Shown: piece after piece, positions 1 through 5,224 of the stretch
Numbering within the stretch: position 1 is the stretch's first letter
Layout of the letters: each line of letters begins with the position of its first letter
Assembly: GCA_028711205.1 (NCBI GenBank)
Contig: JAQTSP010000172.1
Location: 1 to 5,224 of the forward strand
Length of the DNA: 5,224 nt
Direction of reading: 5' to 3'
Source: Eubacteriales bacterium
GTDB lineage: Bacteria; Bacillota; Clostridia; Christensenellales; SZUA-584
Notes under the pieces: model-generated
What the model was told of the DNA's origin: nothing
Seen by the model: only the letters and a program-made list of their open reading frames with translations
Database searches by the model: none
Position numbers and translations under genes: made by a program

Positions 1-565
1 GCTCTATATCGACGCGCAGTTTGCCGTGTCGACAGATGTATCGATCGTCGGCATCGCGCTTGACCGGGCATATGCGAAACAAATCACATAACTGGTTGAG
101 CAAATGAAAGATCCGCTGATCAGTGAATATTTTACGGCGTATTTTGATCTGTCCAACATAATTTCATTTATGCGTGTCCGTGAAGCGGGCCACAACAGGG
201 ACTTGTTCGAAAGAACGTATCTAAAGGGCGGAAACATCGGCAAGCGCACGTTTTCAGATGCTTTTGACTTGGAAGACGAGAGCATCGCCGGCGTTATCGC
301 GAAAGGCGCCTACGCCCAGGTTCTTTTGCCCGCCTTTGCCGCGTTTCAAGAGACGGGGAGCCTTTATATGCTGGAAAAAGCAAGGGATGATTATCTGCTG
401 GGCCTGCTGAAAAAGCGCAGGCATGATATGTTTTCCATCGCGCCCGTGATGTGCTATTACATCGCGAAACAGCGCGAGGCGGCGGCCGTACGCATGGTCA
501 TGACCGCAAAACAGGGCGGTATCGACCAGGATGTGGTCAATGAAAGACTCAAGGAACTATATTAA
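1..565 (+). pseudogene. ntpC: V/A-type ATPase subunit C, 5'-partial, interrupted by in-frame TAA
   Basis: This is the C-terminal part of V-type ATPase subunit C (vATP-synt_AC39 family, also called atpC), the socket joining the D-F shaft to the membrane rotor ring. The frame is open from base 2 and family-like on both sides of a TAA stop at 89-91. Before the stop it reads ...VSIVGIALDRAYAKQIT and after it LVEQMKDPLISEYF. From memory, family members have DRAY, about twelve residues, then a small-residue/Pro step and the 'DLxNI' segment. That spacing is kept exactly if the stop counts as one codon, so this is a substitution and not a frameshift. The C-terminus is also typical: PVMCYYIAKQREAAAVRMVM, then ERLKELY. 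Codons for E, Q or K are one base from TAA. The gene begins outside the window. It may be a true nonsense allele or a sequencing/assembly error. TAA terminates other genes here (ntpA, ntpB), so a reassigned code is unlikely. Confidence 0.72.
104..565 (+). CDS. ntpC: Distal open segment of subunit C (possible reinitiation product)
   Basis: This is the uninterrupted 153-codon part of the subunit C gene downstream of the in-frame stop. Automatic gene callers would probably report it as a short subunit C. It begins at the first ATG after the stop, 12 bases beyond it. It holds roughly the last 150 residues of a protein that is usually about 320-360 residues long, so alone it cannot be a complete subunit. 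The sequence just before the ATG (GGTTGAG at 95-101) is a weak ribosome-binding site. Translation, if any, would most likely be reinitiation by ribosomes ending at 89-91. Two associating half-proteins are conceivable because subunit C is built of repeated helical domains, but that is inference. The stop TAA is at 563-565, and the subunit F gene follows after 12 bases. Confidence 0.5.
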   Translation: MKDPLISEYFTAYFDLSNIISFMRVREAGHNRDLFERTYLKGGNIGKRTFSDAFDLEDESIAGVIAKGAYAQVLLPAFAAFQETGSLYMLEKARDDYLLGLLKKRRHDMFSIAPVMCYYIAKQREAAAVRMVMTAKQGGIDQDVVNERLKELY

Positions 566-566
566 C

Positions 567-575
567 GAGGTAGGA
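567..575 (+). promoter_or_regulatory. Ribosome-binding site of ntpG (subunit F)
   Basis: A purine-rich GAGGTAGGA fills most of the 12-base gap between the subunit C stop (563-565) and the ATG at 578. It is a good Shine-Dalgarno sequence with very short spacing and supports the ATG as the start. Confidence 0.6.
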
Positions 576-577
576 CA

Positions 578-901
578 ATGAACAAGATAGGCGTCGTGGG
601 CGACTCGGACAGTATCATCGGTTTTAAATCGCTGGGGATCGATATATATCCAGCGACAGGCGGTGACGTCATGAAAGTCATCAACCGTCTGGCCGGCGGC
701 GGATACGCGATCATATTCGTGACGGAACAGGCGGCGGAAGCCGCGGCGGAAACGATCGACAGATATAAGACGTCGCCATATCCCGCGATCATACCGATAC
801 CCGGCAACAGAGGCACCACCGGATTTGGCATGAAAGGTATCCATGCCAATGTCGAAAAAGCGATCGGCACGGATATTCTTTTTAAAGACGCTGATAATTA
901 G
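578..901 (+). CDS. ntpG: V/A-type ATPase subunit F
   Basis: This small cytoplasmic subunit (107 residues) binds the D shaft of the rotary ATPase and forms the central rotor stalk with it. It is called F in the general nomenclature (atpF) and NtpG in E. hirae. The sequence has the complete family pattern. An N-terminal KIGVVGDSDSIIGFKSLGID gives the Rossmann-like first strand and loop. AIIFVTEQAAE (about residues 44-54) holds the conserved IIFVTE strand. PAIIPIPG follows (about 69-76), and the C-terminal helix ends in VEKAIGTDILF. Length is normal for the family (about 100-110), so the gene appears intact. It lies 12 bases after the subunit C stop and 56 bases before ntpA, and is certainly cotranscribed with them. 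No missing conserved element was noticed. Confidence 0.95.
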   Translation: MNKIGVVGDSDSIIGFKSLGIDIYPATGGDVMKVINRLAGGGYAIIFVTEQAAEAAAETIDRYKTSPYPAIIPIPGNRGTTGFGMKGIHANVEKAIGTDILFKDADN

Positions 902-902
902 T

Positions 903-920
903 CGGGCGTTTCTGCGCCCG
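903..920 (+). promoter_or_regulatory. Intercistronic GC hairpin between subunit F and subunit A genes
   Basis: CGGGCG (903-908) and CGCCCG (915-920) are perfect reverse complements separated by a 6-base loop, TTTCTG. A T-G wobble can close the stem inward and two G-T wobbles can extend it outward. No T-run follows, so it does not look like an intrinsic terminator. It begins two bases after the TAG of ntpG, in the longest gap of this operon segment. A role as an mRNA stability or processing element that helps A and B exceed F is an inference. Confidence 0.45.
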
Positions 921-942
921 GTCGTGATATGAGTAATAATAC

Positions 943-950
943 AGGAAGGA
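943..950 (+). promoter_or_regulatory. Ribosome-binding site of ntpA
   Basis: AGGAAGGA ends 7 bases before the ATG at 958 and is a strong Shine-Dalgarno sequence. An ATG at 950-952 overlaps it but is out of frame and too close to be used. This decides 958 as the start of subunit A. Confidence 0.75.
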
Positions 951-957
951 TGCATTT

Positions 958-2733
958 ATGGAAGGCAGAATAGTCAAGGTTTCCGGTCCGTTGATCGTCG
1001 CGGAAGGCATGGGACAGTGCCAAATGTACGATGTCGTCAGAGTCAGCGACCAGCGGCTGATCGGTGAGATCATAGAGCTCAGAGGCGACAAGGCCTCCAT
1101 CCAGGTATATGAAGAAACAAGCGGCTTAGGTCCCGGAGAGCCTGTCTATACGACGGGCAGCCCGCTTTCTGTCGAGCTTGCGCCCGGGCTGATCGAATCC
1201 ATTTTCGACGGCATACAGCGGCCTCTCGACAAGATACGGACGCTGACCGGCGATCGGATCAGCCGCGGCGTTTCGGTCAACCCGCTCGACCACGATAAAA
1301 AATGGCGGTTCATACCGCTTGCAAAGCAGGGCGATACCGTTGGGGCGGGCGATTTTTTAGGGTATGTCGACGAAACCGCGCTTGTGAAGCATTTTATCAT
1401 GGTGCCGAATGGCGTTTCGGGAAAAATCGAATGGCTTGCGGACGGCGAAGCGACGATACTCGAGCCGATCGCAAAGATAAAAAATGACGCAGGTGAAACC
1501 GTGGAAGTGCCGATGCTGCAAAAATGGCCGGTACGGCGCGGGCGTCCATACGCCGAAAAACTGCCGCCGGACGAGCCGATGATCACCGGCCAGCGCGTGA
1601 TCGATACGCTGTTCCCTGTTGCCAAAGGTGGCGTCGCGGCGGTGCCCGAGCCGTTCGGCAGCGGAAAAACGGTCGTGCAGCATCAGCTTGCCAAATGGGC
1701 GGACGCCGAGATCATCGTCTACGTGGGCTGCGGTGAGCGCGGCAACGAGATGACCGACGTGCTGATGGAATTTCCCGAGCTCAAAGACCCTCGATCGGGC
1801 GAACCGCTGATGAAACGCACGGTGCTGATCGCGAACACGTCCGACATGCCGGTCGCGGCGCGCGAAGCGTCGATATACACAGGCATCACGATCGCGGAAT
1901 ATTTCCGCGACATGGGATATAAGGTGGCCATCATGGCCGATTCGACATCGCGGTGGGCGGAAGCTTTGCGCGAGATGTCGGGCCGTCTCGAGGAAATGCC
2001 GGGCGATGAGGGATACCCCGCATACCTGTCCTCAAGGCTTGCCCAGTTTTACGAGCGTGCGGGCATGGTCAAAACGCTTGGGCGTGACAGCCGTATCGGC
2101 GCCATATCCGCGATCGGCGCGGTGTCACCGCCGGGCGGCGACATATCCGAGCCGGTGTCACAGGCCACGCTCAGAATCGTCAAGGTATTCTGGGGACTCT
2201 CCGCACAGCTCGCGTACAAGCGGCATTTTCCGGCCATCGACTGGCTGACATCCTACTCTTTGTATCTTGACCGGCTGTCCGAGTGGTTCGACGCCCATGT
2301 ATCGCACGAGTGGGTCGTGCTGCGGCAAAAGACGATGCAGCTGCTGCAGGAGGAGTCGGAGCTTGAAGAGATTGTCCGGCTTGTGGGTTTCGACGCGCTG
2401 TCTTTGGGCGACAGGCTCAAGCTCGAGACCGCGCGGTCGATACGCGAAGACTATCTGCACCAGAACGCGTTTCATGAGATCGATACGTATACGTCGCTCG
2501 AAAAACAGTTTATGCTGCTGCGCCTGATATTAAAATGGGGCGAGCTTGGCCAAAAGGCGCTCGATGCGGGCGCGGAGTTCTCTAAGATATCCACGCTGCC
2601 TGTCCGCGAAGACATCGGCAGGGCAAAATATATCGAGGAAAAAGATATAAACGAAAAGTTTGCGGTGATTGACAAGAAGCTTACCGAGCAGATGTCAGCG
2701 CTTTATGAGGAAGGTGGGATAGACATTGCTTAA
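958..2733 (+). CDS. ntpA: V/A-type ATPase catalytic subunit A
   Basis: This is the catalytic subunit of the A3B3 head (atpA of V-type, EC 7.1.2.2 class), which hydrolyses or makes ATP in the cytoplasmic V1 sector. It has 591 residues, the usual length. The N-terminal beta-barrel starts GRIVKVSGPLIVAEGM; the A-specific non-homologous insert covers roughly residues 110-190. ITGQRVIDTLFPVAKGG precedes the P-loop at 231-238, which reads EPFGSGKT with Lys237 and Thr238. The catalytic Glu260 lies in GCGERGNE, and the Walker B Asp328 in VAIMADSTSRW. SPPGGDISEP and REDYLHQNAFHEID continue the canonical order into the C-terminal helical domain. One oddity stands out. The first P-loop glycine, Gly in the homologues I recall (GPFGSGKT), is Glu231, codon GAG at 1648-1650. 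Everything else looks functional. The gene overlaps ntpB by 8 bases. Confidence 0.97.
   Translation: MEGRIVKVSGPLIVAEGMGQCQMYDVVRVSDQRLIGEIIELRGDKASIQVYEETSGLGPGEPVYTTGSPLSVELAPGLIESIFDGIQRPLDKIRTLTGDRISRGVSVNPLDHDKKWRFIPLAKQGDTVGAGDFLGYVDETALVKHFIMVPNGVSGKIEWLADGEATILEPIAKIKNDAGETVEVPMLQKWPVRRGRPYAEKLPPDEPMITGQRVIDTLFPVAKGGVAAVPEPFGSGKTVVQHQLAKWADAEIIVYVGCGERGNEMTDVLMEFPELKDPRSGEPLMKRTVLIANTSDMPVAAREASIYTGITIAEYFRDMGYKVAIMADSTSRWAEALREMSGRLEEMPGDEGYPAYLSSRLAQFYERAGMVKTLGRDSRIGAISAIGAVSPPGGDISEPVSQATLRIVKVFWGLSAQLAYKRHFPAIDWLTSYSLYLDRLSEWFDAHVSHEWVVLRQKTMQLLQEESELEEIVRLVGFDALSLGDRLKLETARSIREDYLHQNAFHEIDTYTSLEKQFMLLRLILKWGELGQKALDAGAEFSKISTLPVREDIGRAKYIEEKDINEKFAVIDKKLTEQMSALYEEGGIDIA
2707..2718 (+). 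promoter_or_regulatory. Ribosome-binding site inside the 3' end of ntpA, for ntpB
   Basis: GAGGAAGGTGGG lies within the last codons of ntpA and ends 7 bases before the TTG at 2726. This strong purine tract makes up for the weak TTG start. It supports coupled translation of A and B, whose products are needed 1:1. Confidence 0.7.
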
Positions 2734-4108
2734 AGAATACCGCACGATCAGTGAAGTTGTGGGCCCCCTGATGCTTGTGGAAGGCGTCAGCGGCGTCAAA
2801 TATGACGAGCTTGTCGAGATCGAGCAGGAAAACGGCGAGATCCGGCGCGGCAAAGTGCTCGAGATCAATAAAGACAAGGCGCTTGTCCAGCTTTTCGAAA
2901 GCTCTCAGGGGCTGCGTATTGCAACGTCGAAAGCGCGGTTCCTCGGTAAAAGCATCGAGCTTTCGGTATCGTATGATATGCTCGGGCGCGTTTTTGACGG
3001 CATGGGCGGACCGATGGACGGCGGCCCGGCCATCATACCCGAAAAGCGCATGGACATCAACGGGCAACCCATCAATCCGGCGTCAAGAGACTATCCCGAA
3101 GAGTTCATACAGACGGGCATTTCGGCGATCGACGGGCTCAACACGCTCGTCCGCGGCCAGAAGCTGCCCGTGTTCTCTGGCTCGGGGCTGCCGCATGCGG
3201 CGCTTGCGGCGCAGATCGCGCGTCAGGCCAAGGTGCTTGGCGGCGAAAGCAACTTCGCGGTCGTTTTTGCCGCTGTCGGCATCACATTCGAAGAAGCGGA
3301 TTTCTTCATCAGCGATTTTAAAAAGACGGGCGCGATCGACCGGACGGTGCTGTTCATCAACCTTGCCAGCGATCCGGCTATCGAACGTATATCGACGCCC
3401 AGAATGGCGCTGACGGCGGCCGAATACCTGGCTTATGAAAAAGACCTGCACGTGCTTGTCATCATCACCGATATCACCAACTATGCGGAAGCGCTGCGCG
3501 AAGTGTCTGCGGCACGCAAAGAAGTGCCGGGCCGCCGCGGATATCCCGGATACCTCTATACCGACCTCGCGACGATGTACGAACGCGCCGGGCGTATCAA
3601 AGGCCGCACGGGCTCTGTCACGCAGATACCGATACTGACGATGCCCGAAGACGACAAGACGCATCCGATACCCGACCTGACAGGGTATATCACCGAAGGG
3701 CAGATCATACTCTCGAGGGAATTGCACAGAAAAGGCGTCACGCCGCCGATCGACGTGCTGCCCTCGCTGTCGCGCCTCAAAGACAAAGGCATCGGCAGGG
3801 GAAAGACGCGCGAAGACCACGCGGACACGATGAACCAGCTTTTCGCGGCCTATGCAAGGGGCAAAGACGCCAAAGAGCTTTCGGTGATACTGGGCGAGGC
3901 GGCGCTCAGCGATGTCGACAAGCTGTACGCGAAGTTTTCCGACGCTTTTGAGAAGGAATATGTGTCACAGGGGTACGAGAAAAACAGAAGCATCGAAGAA
4001 ACGCTTGACCTTGGCTGGAAGCTTTTGAAGATACTGCCAAAGGCCGAACTCAAGCGCATCAAAGATGAATATATCGACAAATATCTCGCGGGAGACGGGG
4101 AAGAATAA
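2726..4108 (+). CDS. ntpB: V/A-type ATPase subunit B (regulatory, nucleotide-binding)
   Basis: This non-catalytic partner of A in the A3B3 ring (atpB of V-type) has 460 residues, the normal family length. The start is TTG, chosen because the conserved beta-barrel begins at once (EYRTISEVVGPLMLVEGVSG) and a strong ribosome-binding site precedes it; the next ATG, codon 16, would cut into this motif. The P-loop position has the degenerate FSGSGLPH (150-157) typical of B subunits, without the catalytic GKT. FAAVGITFEEADFF and LFINLASDPAIERISTPRMA follow, then ITDITNYAEALREVSAARKE and GRRGYPGYLYTDLATMYERAG. The arginine finger that completes the A-subunit active site is expected in PSLSRLKDKG; Arg350 here matches the number usually quoted for E. 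hirae NtpB. The C-terminal helical domain is complete. The gene overlaps ntpA by 8 bases and abuts ntpD with no gap. Confidence 0.97.
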   Translation: MLKEYRTISEVVGPLMLVEGVSGVKYDELVEIEQENGEIRRGKVLEINKDKALVQLFESSQGLRIATSKARFLGKSIELSVSYDMLGRVFDGMGGPMDGGPAIIPEKRMDINGQPINPASRDYPEEFIQTGISAIDGLNTLVRGQKLPVFSGSGLPHAALAAQIARQAKVLGGESNFAVVFAAVGITFEEADFFISDFKKTGAIDRTVLFINLASDPAIERISTPRMALTAAEYLAYEKDLHVLVIITDITNYAEALREVSAARKEVPGRRGYPGYLYTDLATMYERAGRIKGRTGSVTQIPILTMPEDDKTHPIPDLTGYITEGQIILSRELHRKGVTPPIDVLPSLSRLKDKGIGRGKTREDHADTMNQLFAAYARGKDAKELSVILGEAALSDVDKLYAKFSDAFEKEYVSQGYEKNRSIEETLDLGWKLLKILPKAELKRIKDEYIDKYLAGDGEE

Positions 4109-4789
4109 ATGGCAATACTCAGGGTCAATCCGACGCGCATGGAGCTCACAAGGCTGAAAAAGCGCCTTGCCGTCGCAAAAAGAGGGCATAAGCTCCTCAA
4201 AGACAAGCGCGACGAAATGGTGCGCCAGTTTTTGCTGCTGATCAAAAGAAACAAAGCGCTTCGCCAGGAAGTGGAAGACGCGCTGTCGACCGCGCTCGCG
4301 GGCTTTGTTTTGGCGCGCGTCGCGATGACAAAGGACGCACTCGATGAAGCGCTGCTTTTTCCGGTCAGAGAGGTCGTGATCAGCGTTTTGAAAGCCAACA
4401 TCATGAGCGTCAACGTGCCAAAGATCACCTATAAGGAAATAAAACGCGATCAGGTGTTTTTCCCGTACAGCATGCTGACAACATCGGCCGAGCTTGACAG
4501 CGCATCAGCCAAACTCGCCAGCGTTCTGCCGCAGATGATCGAGCTGGCCGAGCTTGAGAAGACATGCAACATGCTGGCCGACGAGATCGAGAAGACGCGG
4601 CGGCGCGTCAACGCGCTCGAGTACGTGATGATCCCCCAGCTTGAGGAGACGATCAAATACATACGCATGAAGCTCGACGAGAACGAGCGTGGCAACTTAA
4701 CGCGTCTGATGAAAACCAAAGACATGATTGCCGGAAGAGAGGCGAACTATAAGAAATGCAAAAGGAGAGCAACCCGCTCTCCTTTTTGA
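4109..4789 (+). CDS. ntpD: V/A-type ATPase subunit D (rotor shaft)
   Basis: Subunit D (atpD of V-type) is the central rotating shaft, an antiparallel coiled coil inside the A3B3 ring that binds F and sits in C. The N-terminal helix has the family signature NPTRMELTRLKKRL then RGHKLLKDKRDEMV (about residues 7-38). The middle (about 60-120) is the less helical head, and the long C-terminal helix runs from about 127 to 210 with RRRVNALEYVMIPQLEETIK and RGNLTRLMKTKDM. The ATG directly follows the TAA of ntpB; a GGAG at 4091-4094 and a GGGGAAG at 4097-4103 are the likely ribosome-binding signals, within B's end. At 226 residues the protein is somewhat longer than the roughly 205-215 I expect. The extra tail (about 211-226) is basic, and its last nine codons are the terminator hairpin, so this end may not be ancestral. 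Confidence 0.95.
   Translation: MAILRVNPTRMELTRLKKRLAVAKRGHKLLKDKRDEMVRQFLLLIKRNKALRQEVEDALSTALAGFVLARVAMTKDALDEALLFPVREVVISVLKANIMSVNVPKITYKEIKRDQVFFPYSMLTTSAELDSASAKLASVLPQMIELAELEKTCNMLADEIEKTRRRVNALEYVMIPQLEETIKYIRMKLDENERGNLTRLMKTKDMIAGREANYKKCKRRATRSPF
4760..4787 (+). terminator. Intrinsic terminator of the ATPase operon, nested in the end of ntpD
   Basis: AAAAGGAGAGC (4760-4770) pairs perfectly with GCTCTCCTTTT (4776-4786) around a 5-base loop, AACCC. This gives an 11-bp stem ending in a run of five T (4783-4787). It occupies exactly codons 218-226 of ntpD, and the TGA stop starts at 4787. The A-run on the left arm becomes a T-run on the other strand. The same hairpin could therefore also terminate the converging - strand gene, whose stop codon is 13 bases away. 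Confidence 0.85.
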
Positions 4790-4799
4790 TGTATAATGG

Positions 4800-5224
4800 T
4801 TACGTTTTTGGTATAAACATGCTCATAACGGCTTTGTGAAATTCTTTTTTCGCTTCCTTATTTTGTTGCTCTATAACATCGAACTCAATACCCTCTAATT
4901 CTTTGAGCTTTGTTTTTAATCTATCATAAAGCCCTATGCTTTTTTCAATATCACTAAAGGCATAGTGAAGATTTTTATTTATGAAATCATCAAATTCATC
5001 AATAGAGGATGTCTTGAGATTAATCGAGTGAGCTTTATGATGTACAAGAGAGTCCCTCTTATCAAACAATAGTTTTATGTCTTTATATAAATCATCATTT
5101 ATTGGATAATCCTTTTTGGCTACATCCTTGCATAGTTGACGTAGTTTTTTAAGGATAGATTTCCATTCATATTTCTTGTCGAATTTGTCTCCTAGGTGAT
5201 ATATCCCATATAAGTTTAGATATT
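4800..5224 (-). CDS. Unidentified AT-rich gene, 3' part; possible HEPN-domain protein
   Basis: One - strand frame is open from the right edge to a TAA at 4800-4802, about 141 codons. The first codon of the shorter obvious reading, TTG at 5067-5069, is probably internal: the frame continues upstream as protein-like, lysine-rich sequence (...GIYHLGDKFDKKYEWKSIL...). The true start lies outside the window. I see no signal peptide or membrane segment in the visible part; it is predicted to be helical and charged, ending in FIPKT. KLLFDKRDSLVHHKAH contains R-D-S-L-V-H (5040-5057), matching the R-[N/D/H]-x3-H signature of HEPN RNases, after a helix-like 'INDDLYKDIK' as in many such proteins. HEPN proteins often act as toxin, abortive-infection or other RNA-cleaving factors, but function here is inference from one short motif. 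Composition (about 30% G+C) differs strongly from the adjoining operon, which suggests acquisition by transfer. Confidence 0.6.
   Translation of the reverse strand, partial: YLNLYGIYHLGDKFDKKYEWKSILKKLRQLCKDVAKKDYPINDDLYKDIKLLFDKRDSLVHHKAHSINLKTSSIDEFDDFINKNLHYAFSDIEKSIGLYDRLKTKLKELEGIEFDVIEQQNKEAKKEFHKAVMSMFIPKT

Noticed and set aside
89..91. TAA as a recoded (selenocysteine, pyrrolysine or reassigned) codon in subunit C.
   Set aside because: Selenocysteine uses TGA and pyrrolysine TAG. TAA acts as the normal stop of the subunit C, A and B genes here, so recoding is not supported.
150..158. The degenerate P-loop of subunit B (protein residues 150-157, FSGSGLPH) as a lost ATPase site. Coordinates given here are protein residues; the DNA is about 3173-3196.
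   Set aside because: Loss of GKT is normal for B subunits, which are non-catalytic and contribute the arginine finger instead.
903..920. The F-A hairpin as an intrinsic terminator.
   Set aside because: It is followed by GTCGTGATA with no T-run, and the genes downstream belong to the same enzyme.
3083..3820. A 245-codon open frame on the - strand opposite ntpB.
   Set aside because: It lies wholly antisense to a well-recognised subunit B gene and its Arg/His/Phe-rich translation resembles no family. This is the usual shadow of a GC-biased gene.
4792..4797. A perfect TATAAT with TG just upstream, resembling a -10 promoter box on the + strand.
   Set aside because: The place for a -35 box (about 4769-4774) reads GCAACC inside the terminator stem, and no + strand gene follows. 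It most likely reflects the AT-rich junction.

Overview
The window is almost entirely the 3' part of a bacterial V/A-type (rotary) ATPase operon, read on the + strand, followed by the 3' end of an unrelated AT-rich gene on the - strand. The operon is moderately GC-rich; one line I counted in ntpA was about 63% G+C. Its gene order is C-F-A-B-D, as in V-type ATPase operons of Bacillota such as the Enterococcus hirae ntp operon and clostridial homologues. The protein sequences also look clostridial/Bacillota-like. No ribosomal RNA or other marker is present, so the host assignment is tentative.

Layout. Positions 1-565 hold the distal part of the subunit C gene (central-stalk socket), which runs in from outside the window. 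An in-frame TAA at 89-91 interrupts it inside a conserved stretch, so it is either a nonsense allele, a gene split in two, or a sequence error. Positions 578-901 encode subunit F (rotor stalk). A 56-base gap follows with a perfect 6-bp GC hairpin. Positions 958-2733 encode catalytic subunit A, 2726-4108 subunit B (TTG start, overlapping A by 8 bases), and 4109-4789 subunit D, whose start codon directly follows B's stop. A strong intrinsic terminator (4760-4787) lies inside the last nine codons of D and ends the operon.

How the genes work together. A and B form the A3B3 ATPase ring. D and F form the rotating shaft, and C couples that shaft to the membrane ring of K subunits. Subunits I, K and E are not seen and are expected upstream. 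The H+ or Na+ specificity therefore cannot be read here, because it lies in subunit K.

From about position 4790 to the right edge the composition falls abruptly to about 30% G+C (129 of 424 bases counted from 4801). One - strand reading frame stays open from the right edge to a stop at 4800-4802. Its roughly 141 visible residues carry an R-D-x3-H motif in a helical, lysine-rich context, resembling a HEPN-domain protein. This is the best candidate for something accessory or horizontally acquired.

I found no convincing new multi-gene system. The points worth a second look are the stop in subunit C, a Glu in place of the first P-loop Gly of subunit A, the terminator embedded in D, the F-A hairpin, and the HEPN-like gene at a sharp composition break.
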